From the NCBI GenBank assembly GCA_002422425.1, contig DIVG01000083.1, positions 335-28,212 on the forward strand: DNA of 27,878 bases, in the 5' to 3' direction. Positions 1 through 10,552 of the stretch are shown in pieces; within the stretch, counting starts at the first letter, position 1; every line of letters starts with the position of its first letter. The notes under the pieces are model-generated. The model was not told where the DNA came from. It made no database searches and saw only the letters and a list, made by a program, of their open reading frames with translations. Source of the stretch: Akkermansiaceae bacterium UBA6138 (lineage in GTDB: Bacteria > Verrucomicrobiota > Verrucomicrobiia > Verrucomicrobiales > DEV007). A program made the translations under genes and the position numbers.

Positions 1-27
1 GGTCAATCACTATACCCGGTTGCCTCC

Positions 28-408
28 TTACTCCAACTCCGCAATGACTTCGATCTCGATAAGGGCTCCCAGAGGCAGACCGGCGACCTGGACAGTGGAG
101 CGGGCGGGTTTATGTCCGGCAAAGGCGGCTTCGTAGAGGGGATTGATTTTTGGAAAATCAGTCATTTCTTTGAGGAAAACAGTGGATTTTACGACGCGGG
201 ATAGTTCCGCTCCCTGCGAGGCGAGAAGGGCGCGGATATTGGCAAAGATCTGCAGAGTTTGCTCTTCTACGGTCGCCCCTTCAATTTTTCCCGATAAGGG
301 ATTAACAGGAATTTGCCCCGAACAGAAAAGAAGATTTCCTGTTTTGACCGCTTGAGAATACGGACCGATTGCGGCGGGGGCATTGCTGACATCGTTGATT
401 ACTTTCAT
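28..408 (-). CDS. ridA: RidA family enamine/imine deaminase
   Basis: A 126-residue protein of the RidA/YjgF/UK114 family. In this family it hydrolyses reactive enamines and imines, such as 2-aminoacrylate released by PLP-dependent dehydratases, to ketoacids in the cytoplasm. The sequence shows the family hallmarks: an N-terminal APAAIGPYSQA segment (about residues 10-20), a central FCSGQIPVNP segment (28-37), and the C-terminal PARSTVQVAGLP segment with the conserved arginine (R103) and an acidic EIEVIAE end. I chose the ATG at 408. A GTG at 426 is in frame, but a GAGG sits six bases before the ATG and the family normally starts at this point (MKVINDV). The gene lies 40 bp downstream of the OxyR-like gene on the same strand and may be cotranscribed with it. 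RidA has been linked to oxidative stress in some bacteria, so a shared stress role is possible but inferred. Confidence 0.95.
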   Translation of the reverse strand: MKVINDVSNAPAAIGPYSQAVKTGNLLFCSGQIPVNPLSGKIEGATVEEQTLQIFANIRALLASQGAELSRVVKSTVFLKEMTDFPKINPLYEAAFAGHKPARSTVQVAGLPLGALIEIEVIAELE

Positions 409-448
409 AAAATACCTCGGGAACACGCTAAGAGATGAACGGGGCGGG

Positions 449-1354
449 TCAATTTCCTTGTTCCGTGACTGTTTTAGTACTTCGCAAATGTTCCATTAAT
501 TCTTTTACCCACTTGCTCTGATAGCGATTGGAATTCCAGACCATGGAGATGGTACGTATCGGTTTTTCTCCGGTGAAAGAGCGGTAAACCCGTCTATCGC
601 TCAGGTCCAGGCGCCGGGCCATTTTCGGGATGACCGAAATACCATGACCGAGAGCGACAAGCTCCTGCACCGTTGTCAGTTGGCTAATGCGATCCACCGT
701 GACCGGCTGGACAGACTGTTGGCGGCAGTACGAGGCAATATTGCCGGAAAGACAATGGGCGTCGTTGAGCATGACAAAAGGGTAGGCTTCAATGGAATCG
801 GGAGTAATTTCCCGGCAGGCGCCAAGAGGATGAGAGGCAGGGAGCACGAGAAGGAGTTCCTCGTCAAAGAGGGATTCAATTTCAAGGTCCTTCGCAATGA
901 GAGGGAGGGCGAGGATGGCGAGATCGATGTCGCCGTGACTGCATCGTTTTAAAAGATTTTCGGTCGTATCTTCCTGCACGATGACGGAGATATCGGGGTG
1001 ATCTGCCGCAAAACGGCTGAGAAGATGCGGGAGAAAATACGGTGCGATCGTCGGGATCGCCCCGAGCCGAATGCGCCCCTTGCGGTTTGATTCCGAAATG
1101 AGCGAAAAAGTATCCTCAACGAGCTTGAGAATTTCTTTGGCTCGATCGAGAAGAAGTTCGCCCGGCTCCGTCAAGACCACTTCGCGCGGTTTGCGTTCGA
1201 AGAGGGGTAGGCCGAGCTGATCTTCAAATTTTTGGATCGCCCGGCTCAGCGCGGATTGGGAAAGGTTCAATTCGGCAGCGGCCCGCGTGAAGTTTCGCGC
1301 TCTCGCCACCGCCACAAATTGCTCAAGTTGCTGGAATTCAATATCAGTTCTCAC
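449..1354 (-). CDS. oxyR: OxyR-type LysR-family peroxide sensor/regulator
   Basis: A 301-residue LysR-type regulator. Residues about 5-65 form the winged helix-turn-helix (FVAVARARNFTRAAAELNLS through LFERKPREV). Residues about 90-295 form the substrate-binding-like effector domain. The assignment to OxyR rests on two cysteines, C201 and C210, in HCLSGNIASYC. They have the same nine-residue spacing and local context as Cys199 and Cys208 of E. coli OxyR, which form the regulatory disulfide on peroxide exposure. The gene is divergent from a catalase-peroxidase, the classic OxyR target, with 124 bp between them. The start is a GTG at 1354, with no well-placed Shine-Dalgarno. An out-of-frame ATG lies just upstream. 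Redox sensing is inferred from the paired cysteines and the location. Regulation of katG is likely but not shown. Confidence 0.88.
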   Translation of the reverse strand: MRTDIEFQQLEQFVAVARARNFTRAAAELNLSQSALSRAIQKFEDQLGLPLFERKPREVVLTEPGELLLDRAKEILKLVEDTFSLISESNRKGRIRLGAIPTIAPYFLPHLLSRFAADHPDISVIVQEDTTENLLKRCSHGDIDLAILALPLIAKDLEIESLFDEELLLVLPASHPLGACREITPDSIEAYPFVMLNDAHCLSGNIASYCRQQSVQPVTVDRISQLTTVQELVALGHGISVIPKMARRLDLSDRRVYRSFTGEKPIRTISMVWNSNRYQSKWVKELMEHLRSTKTVTEQGN

Positions 1355-1478
1355 GCCGAACCATAGGTATTCCCCCGGCGCATTGCAATAATTCTAACAA
1401 TGCATTCGATTCATACTGCCTGAGGTTGTATGGTATGACGTGATGGATCCATAACGGAGCCCAAAACCTCTAAAAAAG
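1355..1478. promoter_or_regulatory. Divergent oxyR-katG regulatory region with dyad symmetries
   Basis: This 124 bp intergenic region is more AT-rich than its surroundings. It contains a perfect inverted repeat GCATTG-N12-CAATGC at 1380-1403, an overlapping 8 bp palindrome AATGCATT at 1399-1406, and a second inverted repeat TCATAC-N16-GTATGA at 1411-1438. The first dyad lies 26 bp before the regulator start and 76 bp before katG, which is where a LysR-family regulator would bind to control both genes. The sites do not match the E. coli OxyR consensus of four ATAG/CTAT elements, so binding is inferred. A weak katG promoter candidate is TTGTAT at 1426 with CATAAC at 1450, spacing 18. Confidence 0.5.
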
Positions 1479-3800
<2,322 letters not shown>

Positions 3801-3845
3801 TCCTGACCGGCGCGTCACCTCCCTCAGGGGCAACCCTGACTTTCA

Positions 3846-3894
3846 CCCCATCCCGGCTTACCTCTTCTGGCCGGGGTGGGGTTTTTTGTTTTTG
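3846..3894 (+). terminator. Rho-independent terminator after katG
   Basis: A 12 bp GC-rich stem is formed by CCCCATCCCGGC (3846-3857) and GCCGGGGTGGGG (3870-3881), with one G-T pair and a 12-base loop. It is followed directly by a T-rich run (TTTTTTGTTTTTG). It lies 45 bp after the katG stop and is the clearest terminator on the plus strand here. Confidence 0.88.
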
Positions 3895-3977
3895 TTATCC
3901 CCGCGAATCCGTGACTCGATGCGCGAGGCGATCTATCGCAGGATACGTGTCCTGTGTTCGCGATCTGTCAGCATCTG

Positions 3978-4718
3978 ATGTTCGGTAGCGCCGTTGCGGC
4001 GGGTGTGTTCCTGTCTTCATTCAAGGCCGGCGCTCAGGAATCGGATCGTCCGGCTTTTGATCTCCCCGGCGGGGTCTCCGAGGAACACTTTGCCGCCCTG
4101 CGGCAGCATTCGCCCTTTCTCCGCACCCTCGACGTCTCGAAGTCACTTATCATCACCGGGGTCGCCCATATCGATGCCGAGCCCGTCGCCACGGTGCTCG
4201 ATGTGGAGACGAGAGAATCGTCCGTCGTCTCGCTCAACCGGGTCAGTCCCGAGGGCTGGCAGCTCGTCGAGGTGAGGGGCGATGTCACCGACATTGAGAC
4301 TCTCTCGGCAAGAATCCGGATGGCGGGAGGAGGCGAGACTTTCACGATCCGTTATGAAAAAGCCCCTCCTCCCGTGAAGGGCAGCTCCGGGGCGGTGGTC
4401 TCAAACCGTGTCGGCAACGGCACGCCCGGAGGCGGCACTGGTCCCCATGGCGGTCCCGATCCGCGTGTCCTCACCCCCGACCAGATGACAGACGCAAGGA
4501 ACGCCGCGAAAAACATCCGCGAGGGTTTCAAGGCCGACGGCTACGGTGACAATCAGACGATCCCTCCCGAGGTCGTCTCGAAGCTCGAGCGGCTCTCGGT
4601 CCAGCAGCGGGAAAGCATCAACGTGAAAATGTACGAGTACCGCAACCGCGGTCTCGGCATGCCGGAGCGGCAGCAGATCTACAATCGCCTGCTCGATCAG
4701 GAGCTCGGGCGGCGCTGA
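3978..4718 (+). CDS. Hypothetical secreted protein
   Basis: I do not recognise this family. From the ATG at 3978 the product is 246 residues and begins with a signal peptide (MFGSAVAAGVFLSSF, cleavage probably after KAGA before QESD). An in-frame GTG at 3954, with AGGA ten bases upstream, would add eight residues. The first about 130 residues of the mature part look beta-rich (VSKSLIITGVAHIDAEPVAT and later strands). A Gly/Pro-rich linker follows (NGTPGGGTGPHGGPDP, about 150-165), then a charged helical C-terminal segment of about 80 residues ending in LDQELGRR. No cysteine pair or catalytic motif stands out. The gene stands alone between the katG terminator and a convergent cytochrome gene whose stop is only 15 bp away. 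Codon use matches its neighbours, and the clean export signal supports a real gene. Confidence 0.7.
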   Translation: MFGSAVAAGVFLSSFKAGAQESDRPAFDLPGGVSEEHFAALRQHSPFLRTLDVSKSLIITGVAHIDAEPVATVLDVETRESSVVSLNRVSPEGWQLVEVRGDVTDIETLSARIRMAGGGETFTIRYEKAPPPVKGSSGAVVSNRVGNGTPGGGTGPHGGPDPRVLTPDQMTDARNAAKNIREGFKADGYGDNQTIPPEVVSKLERLSVQQRESINVKMYEYRNRGLGMPERQQIYNRLLDQELGRR

Positions 4719-4733
4719 TGGCGACGGGCGCGC

Positions 4734-7220
4734 TCAGCGCGAACGGAAGATTTTGCTGGTGAGGGCTTCGACGACGAGGGTGTTGAGTCCGTAGTCTTTT
4801 TCCTGCACGCGGGCGAGGATGTCCCCGATTCCGTAGTCGTCGACGACCTCCATGTGGCGGCCGGTCGAGTAGGCGAGCAGCTTGGAGACGAGGTGACGGG
4901 CAAAGAGATCCTTGCGTTGTTCTGTTAGGATTTTCTTAAACTCACGGAAGTCGGCGTAGGTTTCGCCTGAAGGGAACTCGCCCGAGGCATCGATCTTCGG
5001 TGCGGGGCCGTCCTTTTTCGTCTGCGGGTATTTGGTGCGCCAGCGTCCGATGGGATCAAAGGTCTCGAGCCCGAAGCCGAGCGGATCGATCTTGCGGTGG
5101 CATTCCGCACAGGTCTTGTCGGCGGCGTGTTTGGCGAGCCGTTCGCGTATCGTCGTTGCTCCACTGACGTCGCTCTCGATCAGGGGAACGACATCGGGTG
5201 GGGTCGGGGGCACGATGCCGAGGAGATTTTCCGAGACCCAGACACCGCGTGTCACCGGTGAGGTCTCGACGCCGTTCGCGCTCACGGTGAGGACCCCGGC
5301 CATGCCGAGGACACCGCCGCGATGGTTTTCGGGTTTCAGACTGACGCGCTGGAAGCCGTCGGCGAGACGCAGCTTGTCCTTTTCGGGCAGGTCGTAGAGG
5401 GTGGCGAGTTTTTTGTCGACGAAGGTGTAGTCGGAATCGAGCAGGTCGGTGAGTGGTCCATTTTTATCGAGGAGTTCGCGGAAGAAAAGTCGCGCCTCCG
5501 CCTTCATCGAGGTGGGCAGGTCCCCGGCATAAAAGACCCGTGCGGTTTGGCGCGGCGGCGGCTGATTGCCGATCTCGCGGAGGTTCAACCAGGCGTCGAG
5601 GAAGGCCTCGACGAAACCGTTGGACCGTTTGTCTTTCAGCAGGCGCTCGACCTGTGCCTTGAGGACTTCCGGTTTGCCGAGACTGCCGTCGGCCGCGGTG
5701 GCGAGGAGAGCGGCATCGGGCGGCCCCGCCCAGAGAGCGTAGGAAAGGCGCGAAGCGAGGTCGTAGGGACGCAGCAGGCTCTCGTCTTCCGGTGTGATCT
5801 CGCTGAGGTAAAAGAAGGCGGGCGAGCAGAGGATGCGTTTGACCGTGTCGAGCGCGGCCTGGCGCGGCGTCGCTTTTTCGTCGAGGCGCCGGCGGTAGGT
5901 GTCTTTGATGCGTTGGCGGTCCTTGTTGTCGAGGGGGCGGCGGAAGGTCTTTTCGCCGAAGGTGAGAAGCTGGTCGAGGGCTTTTTCCTCCTTGAAGCCG
6001 CCGGTCCCGAAGACAGCAATTTCCTCAAGTGAACCCCCTTCTTCGGGGAGAGGCCCTTTGATCTTGATCTCGCCGATGCGGATGTGGGGCAGCTTCCCTT
6101 CTTTGAGGATGTGACCCCGGGCGACGCCCGAACTCGGGATGTCGCTCTTGAACTCGTCTTTGTAACGTTTGTTCACCTCAAGGACGGAGGCGCGCGATTC
6201 GTAGGGCCCGTTCGGAAAGATGAAGCGCGGCGTTTGCCCCGCCTCAAGCCAGACCTGAAACTTCATCCACGTAGGCTCTTTGTCAGGGACGACGGCCTCG
6301 GCGAGGAGCGGTTCGATCGCCTGCGGGTAGTGGATGTGGCCCTTCGTGACATCGCCGGGAACAACGCCGATGCGGAAAGGCTCGGAAAAATCGATCCCGA
6401 AGATCTTCGGGTCATAATGGGTGTCGCGGTGCATGGCCTGAGCATGGATCTCGATCTCGTAGAGACCCGAGACCGGCACGCCTTCGAGGAAGTCTTCAAT
6501 ATGTCCGTAGCCGCCCTGCCTGGTGTCTGTGTTAGGTTGTTCGTAGAGGCAGAGGAACTCAAAGTTAAAGGCGTCTTTGTGCGAGCCGGTTAGTTCCTCG
6601 TATTGCTTGAAGTTCTTGGTGAAATGCCACGATTTCGGCTCCATCGCCGGCTTGCCGAGACGGCTTTCGACGAGACGGTTGGCGGATTGGAAATATTGGT
6701 CGAGGAGGAATCCCGAAGTGACGAGAGCGTCGCCGATGGTGTCGAGATGATGGCTCGTTTTGTCCTTCGGGAAATCGGCGGTCAAACCGAGGGTATCGAC
6801 CCGCCGACCAATGAGGGTCTCGACAGTGTTCTCATACTCGCGGTTCGAGAGGCGGCGCATCACGGTGCGTGATCCGGTGCTCTCGAATTGCGAACGGGCC
6901 TCCGCGATCCCCCCGCGCAAGGCGCGAAGAACGGCGAGGCGCTCCTCGTCAGTGGGCTGGTCGGCGTCCTTTGGCGGCATTTCCCGCAGGGTCACCTGAT
7001 CGATGATTTCCTTCGCCGCGATGAGGTCGTGATGAGTCTTCAGCGGCAGATCGAGTCCCTCGAAATCGCGCTCGCCTTTTGCGACGGAACTGTCGTGGCA
7101 CTCAAGGCAGTATTTCCCCATGAATTCATTGACGACACGACGGTCGGCTTCCTCCGCGACGGAGGGGCTGAGGACGAGGGAAAAGACTCCCAACAGGGAT
7201 GCTCGCAGAAAGGTGTTCAT
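4734..7220 (-). CDS. DUF1592/DUF1588-type secreted cytochrome (module A)
   Basis: An 828-residue exported protein of the large planctomycete/verrucomicrobial cytochrome family. Residues 1-22 are a signal peptide (cleavage near SVA before EEAD). An N-terminal PSCyt1-like segment has a haem motif C38-LE-C41-H42 and a downstream MPP (M81) that may supply the distal ligand. Then come DUF1587 (about 118-182, VMRRLSNREYENTVETLIG), a beta-rich middle (about 220-400), DUF1595 (about 413-475, FRRPL), DUF1592 (about 484-612), DUF1588 (about 630-730, second motif C704-AE-C707-H708 followed by RKIDPLGFGLE), and DUF1585 (about 750-825). I chose the ATG at 7220. An open frame runs up to 7436 but that extension is Arg/Ser-rich and would hide the signal peptide. 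The partner DUF1552 gene lies upstream on the same strand across a 326 bp spacer. The biochemical role of the family is not established. Confidence 0.93.
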   Translation of the reverse strand: MNTFLRASLLGVFSLVLSPSVAEEADRRVVNEFMGKYCLECHDSSVAKGERDFEGLDLPLKTHHDLIAAKEIIDQVTLREMPPKDADQPTDEERLAVLRALRGGIAEARSQFESTGSRTVMRRLSNREYENTVETLIGRRVDTLGLTADFPKDKTSHHLDTIGDALVTSGFLLDQYFQSANRLVESRLGKPAMEPKSWHFTKNFKQYEELTGSHKDAFNFEFLCLYEQPNTDTRQGGYGHIEDFLEGVPVSGLYEIEIHAQAMHRDTHYDPKIFGIDFSEPFRIGVVPGDVTKGHIHYPQAIEPLLAEAVVPDKEPTWMKFQVWLEAGQTPRFIFPNGPYESRASVLEVNKRYKDEFKSDIPSSGVARGHILKEGKLPHIRIGEIKIKGPLPEEGGSLEEIAVFGTGGFKEEKALDQLLTFGEKTFRRPLDNKDRQRIKDTYRRRLDEKATPRQAALDTVKRILCSPAFFYLSEITPEDESLLRPYDLASRLSYALWAGPPDAALLATAADGSLGKPEVLKAQVERLLKDKRSNGFVEAFLDAWLNLREIGNQPPPRQTARVFYAGDLPTSMKAEARLFFRELLDKNGPLTDLLDSDYTFVDKKLATLYDLPEKDKLRLADGFQRVSLKPENHRGGVLGMAGVLTVSANGVETSPVTRGVWVSENLLGIVPPTPPDVVPLIESDVSGATTIRERLAKHAADKTCAECHRKIDPLGFGLETFDPIGRWRTKYPQTKKDGPAPKIDASGEFPSGETYADFREFKKILTEQRKDLFARHLVSKLLAYSTGRHMEVVDDYGIGDILARVQEKDYGLNTLVVEALTSKIFRSR

Positions 7221-7227
7221 GGACTGG

Positions 7228-7524
7228 TCACTCGCGACCCGGGATCGATAAATCGAAGGGAAGGTAAGGGCAATAGCCGTTAAGGGATACTTCGTTTTCG
7301 AGAATAGGCTCGCGGGCGCGATGTGGCAGAAAGGGATCACGGATCGCACCGAGGGCTGGAAGGAGGTCCGGCGTCGCCTTGATCGACTGGAACGGGTCCA
7401 CGATTTCGGGCGCTTTACCTCCACCAAACCCGTCACGAATGAAAGTTGAAGAGTTGGCGGTGGCAGTGATCGAGGCCTGCGAGGCCGAGGGAGTGATCTC
7501 CGGAACCTGCGCCCGGGTGGCCAC
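7228..7524 (-). CDS. Possible small ORF in the spacer of module A
   Basis: The 326 bp between the DUF1552 stop (7547) and the cytochrome start (7220) has no confident gene. One minus-strand frame is open across all of it, ending with TGA at 7228-7230. Read from a GTG at 7524 it gives 98 residues of unremarkable, protein-like composition, including FIRDGFGGGKAPEIVDP and DLLPALGAIRDPFLPH. Its third codon positions are GC-rich with the codons used elsewhere (ATC, GAC, CTC, TTC). There is no ATG, no clear ribosome binding site and no signal peptide. The frame also runs back into the 3' end of the DUF1552 gene in a different phase. It could be a small protein, the remnant of a larger gene, or a chance open frame. 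I recognise no domain. Confidence 0.27.
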   Translation of the reverse strand: MATRAQVPEITPSASQASITATANSSTFIRDGFGGGKAPEIVDPFQSIKATPDLLPALGAIRDPFLPHRAREPILENEVSLNGYCPYLPFDLSIPGRE

Positions 7525-7546
7525 CGTGCGATCTACTGGATCGTCC

Positions 7547-8830
7547 TCACGCAAAGGTGCTCGTGCTCGTGCCGAAGGCGTCGGTCTCGAGTCCCATCTT
7601 CTGGGCGATGTCGAGGTAGAGATTGCAAAGCGGGACCTTTTTCGACCCTTTCGTTTCGACCTGTTTGAATTCGCCGTGACGATACCCGCCTCCCGCCAGG
7701 ATGATGGGCAGGTCGCTGTTGGTGTGGGAGTTACTGTCACCGATGCCGCTACCGAAAAGGACCGCGGTCGAGTCGAGGAGGGTGCGCTCGCCGTCTTTGA
7801 TCGAGGCGAGGCGGGTGAGAAATTTCCCGAAATGTTCGAGCTGGTGGGTCTCGAGGGTGATGAGATTTTTAATCGCTTCCTCGTCCTTTCCGTGGTGGGA
7901 AAGGCCGTGGTAGGACTTGTCGATCCCGAGATGCTGCGGCAGGTAGGTGCCGCCGATCTCAAGGGTGGCGACACGGGTCGAGTCGGTCTGCAGGGCGAGG
8001 GCGATCAGCTCGTAGAGCATCGGCAGGTCCTCGACCGTGTTGCGGTTGGCCGGTTTTTCAAAGGGAGCTTTCGGCTTGGGTTCGTTTTCCCAGCGCTGGC
8101 GCATCTGGAGCCGCTTCTCGACGTCACGGACCGAGGTGAAATACTCGTCGAGCTTCTCCCTGTCCTCGCGATTCACCCGATTCGAAAGGTCATTGGCGTC
8201 CTCAAGAACGCTGTCGAGGATGGAGCCGTGAAGTTGGTTTTCCCCGGCGCGGCTGGCGCGGCGCTCGGGCGATTCCTCAACAAAGAGCTTGTCAAAAAGT
8301 TCGGCCGGTCCCGTGATGGGCGGCACACGCACCCCGGACTTCGTCCAGGCAATCTGGCAACCACCGTGAATCCCGTCCTCGCATCCGATCGTGAGGGAGG
8401 GGAAGCGGGTCTGCGTGCCCACTTCGTCGGCGATGAACTGGTCGATCGTGACGTTCCCGAGGGGGCGGTTCTGCGCTTCAGAGTGCAGCACGCCCGAGAG
8501 GAAAGAGTGCACCGCGAAGTGACCGCCCTTGATTCCATGGTCGAGGCCGCGGTAGACCGTCATGTGGTCGCGGTTCGCTTCAAGGGGTTTGAGCAGCGTT
8601 GTCAGCTCATAGCCCTTTCCGCTCGTCTCGGGGAAGAAGGCCTTTTGCTGGAAGCCGAGGAGATTCCCGACCGCTACAAAACGGCGGGCTCCCGTTCCCG
8701 CTCCTTTCGTGGCAGCGACCGCTCCATTTGCCCACACCATTCCGGGTAGGAGGGAATGTAATCCCGGCAGGGCCAGCGAGGCGTGGAGAGATCGCAGGAC
8801 AAAGCGGCGCCGGTCGAGTGGTTCGGTCAT
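7547..8830 (-). CDS. DUF1552 family Tat-exported protein (module A)
   Basis: A 427-residue DUF1552 protein of unknown biochemical function. The N-terminus has a twin-arginine signal (DRRRFVLRS, then a hydrophobic stretch ending near MVWANGAVA), so export in folded form by Tat is likely. Family features include an early RRFVAVGNLLGFQ strand, YRGLDHGIKGGHFAVHSFLSG (positions about 93-113, with clustered histidines), the helical KLDEYFTSVRDVEKRLQMR segment, and GLSHHGKDEEA near 300. DUF1552 genes usually sit beside DUF1592-type cytochromes, and the downstream gene here fits. The usual order is cytochrome first, as in module B at 23406-27838. Here the order is reversed and a 326 bp spacer separates the two. 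The ATG at 8830 has no recognisable Shine-Dalgarno. The gene starts 81 bp after the end of uvrC on the same strand. Confidence 0.93.
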   Translation of the reverse strand: MTEPLDRRRFVLRSLHASLALPGLHSLLPGMVWANGAVAATKGAGTGARRFVAVGNLLGFQQKAFFPETSGKGYELTTLLKPLEANRDHMTVYRGLDHGIKGGHFAVHSFLSGVLHSEAQNRPLGNVTIDQFIADEVGTQTRFPSLTIGCEDGIHGGCQIAWTKSGVRVPPITGPAELFDKLFVEESPERRASRAGENQLHGSILDSVLEDANDLSNRVNREDREKLDEYFTSVRDVEKRLQMRQRWENEPKPKAPFEKPANRNTVEDLPMLYELIALALQTDSTRVATLEIGGTYLPQHLGIDKSYHGLSHHGKDEEAIKNLITLETHQLEHFGKFLTRLASIKDGERTLLDSTAVLFGSGIGDSNSHTNSDLPIILAGGGYRHGEFKQVETKGSKKVPLCNLYLDIAQKMGLETDAFGTSTSTFA

Positions 8831-8911
8831 GAGAAAAGGTCGGCGCGAAGGGTTCTTTCTGCAATGGTTACGGAACCTCGCCGACTTACGCGATCAGGGT
8901 CCCGGGGAACG

Positions 8912-10552
8912 TCAGTGGGTTTTCAAAAAATGCGCGATTTCCAGGGCTAGTTTCTGATTTATCCCGGAAACCGCGGTCATTTCCCCGGGACTGGCCTTCC
9001 GCAGGCGGGAGACGGAGCCGAACTTTTCAAGGAGCCGCTCTTTCCTCGCCCGGCTGATCCCGGGGCAGTCATCGAGGATGCTCTCCTCGACGCGCCGTTT
9101 CATGAGGAGCTGGTGGTAACCGTTCGCGAAGCGGTGCGCCTCGTCGCGGATACGCTGGAGCAGGCGCAGCGCGCCCTTGTCGTGGGGGATCACGAGGGGC
9201 TCCGATTCACCGGGGCGGAAGACTTCTTCCCGCTGCTTCGCCAGGCCGATGACGGGCAGTTCGTGCAGCCCGAGCCGGTTCAGCTCGCGCACCGCCATGC
9301 CGAGCTGGCCTTTGCCGCCGTCGACGATGACGAGATCGGGGAGGCGGACGAAGGGCTTGCGTTTTACCGCCTCATCGGGAGCGGCCGTCTCGACTTCCTC
9401 CTCGAGGCGGCGCATCGCGTCGAGGGGATTTTCCTGACTCGCATCAGCGTCCTCGTCCCCGACGAGTTCTCGGGCTTCGAGGAGGATGCGCGAGTAACGC
9501 CGCCGGATCACTTCGGCCATGCTCGCAAAGTCATCCTGCCCCTCGACCGTGCGGATGCGGTAGCGGCGGTAGTGGCTGTTGTCGGCGACGCCGTTCCGGA
9601 AACGCACCATCGAGGCGACGATGTGGTTCGAGGAGATATTGGAAATGTCGAAACACTCCATCACGAGCGGCGGCCGGTCGAGGCGGAGATACTCCTGCAG
9701 CTCGATGACATCGGCCTCGGGATTGATCGCCTTGCCCGGGACCCCGCGACGGGTGAACTGGCGGGTCGGTTTGAGCGTTTGCCGCAGATTCCCGATCATG
9801 TCGCGCAACTCGGCGGCGCGTTCGAAGTCGAGGGAGGCGGCGGCTTCCTGCATCTCCTCCTCGATCGAGCGGATCAGATCCTTCGAGTGGCCCTGCAGGA
9901 AATCGCAGGCCTGCCCGATCCGGGCCATGTAGTCCTCTCGGGAAATGCGGCCGATGCAGGGCGCGGTGCAGTTCTTGATGACGTCGTCGTGGCAGTGCTG
10001 GTAGTCCTTTTCCCCCGGCGTCATGGGCCGGCAATTGCGCAGGCCGAACTCGCGATTCATCCACGAGATCGTGCGCCGCAGCGCGCCGGAGTGGGCAAAG
10101 GGACCGAAGTAGCGGGCCCCGTCCTCTTTTTTCAGGCGGGTCAGATGGAAACGCGGCCAGGGCTCCTCGGGATGCATCTTTACGAGGAGAAAGCGTTTGT
10201 CGTCGCGGAAGGCGATGTTGTACTTCGGCCGGTATTCCTTGATCAGCTTGCCTTCGAGGAGCAGGGCCTCGGGTTCGTTGCGGACTTCGTGGTAGTCGAA
10301 ATCCCAGATGCTCTCGATCAGCGCCCGCGTCTTGTGCTCGGCCATGCGCTGGCGCGAGGGGGTGAAGTAGGAGGCGAGCCGCTTGCGCAGGTCGCGTGCC
10401 TTGCCCACGTAGATGATGGACCCGAGCCGGTCCTTATGCAGGTAGACCCCCGGTTTGTGGGGGACTTCCCGCATTTTTTTCTGAAGATCCGGCTTGGCGT
10501 CACTGGGCACGGGGAAAGATACGCCCGAACCCGGAAATTGGAAAGCGCCCAC
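8912..10552 (-). CDS. uvrC: UvrABC excinuclease subunit C
   Basis: UvrC makes the dual incisions of nucleotide excision repair after UvrA/UvrB damage recognition. This copy has up to 546 residues (E. coli has 610). In order: the GIY-YIG nuclease (GVYLHK at 35-40, YVGKARDLRKRL at 48-59, NEPEALLLE at 92-100); four cysteines C174, C187, C195, C199, spaced like the iron-sulfur ligands reported for E. coli UvrC; a UVR UvrB-binding segment (SLDFERAAELRDMIGNL, about 240-256); the RNase H-like nuclease with FDISNISSNH, VIVDGGKGQL and RDEAHRFANGYH; and tandem helix-hairpin-helix motifs (DDCPGISRARKERLLEKFG and on). The GTG at 10552 abuts the T tract of the upstream terminator. The GTG at 10510 (VPSDAKPDLQ) gives the leader length usual before the HKPGVYL motif and may be the true start. 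A weak promoter, TTTCCA-N17-TATCTT, lies just before it. Confidence 0.96.
   Translation of the reverse strand: MGAFQFPGSGVSFPVPSDAKPDLQKKMREVPHKPGVYLHKDRLGSIIYVGKARDLRKRLASYFTPSRQRMAEHKTRALIESIWDFDYHEVRNEPEALLLEGKLIKEYRPKYNIAFRDDKRFLLVKMHPEEPWPRFHLTRLKKEDGARYFGPFAHSGALRRTISWMNREFGLRNCRPMTPGEKDYQHCHDDVIKNCTAPCIGRISREDYMARIGQACDFLQGHSKDLIRSIEEEMQEAAASLDFERAAELRDMIGNLRQTLKPTRQFTRRGVPGKAINPEADVIELQEYLRLDRPPLVMECFDISNISSNHIVASMVRFRNGVADNSHYRRYRIRTVEGQDDFASMAEVIRRRYSRILLEARELVGDEDADASQENPLDAMRRLEEEVETAAPDEAVKRKPFVRLPDLVIVDGGKGQLGMAVRELNRLGLHELPVIGLAKQREEVFRPGESEPLVIPHDKGALRLLQRIRDEAHRFANGYHQLLMKRRVEESILDDCPGISRARKERLLEKFGSVSRLRKASPGEMTAVSGINQKLALEIAHFLKTH

Noticed and set aside
7221..7436. A 72-residue N-terminal extension of the module A cytochrome
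   Set aside because: The extension is Arg/Ser-rich and would bury an obvious signal peptide that begins at the ATG at 7220.
7379..8749. A 456-residue plus-strand open frame
   Set aside because: Antisense to the DUF1552 gene, with composition typical of a reversed coding strand.
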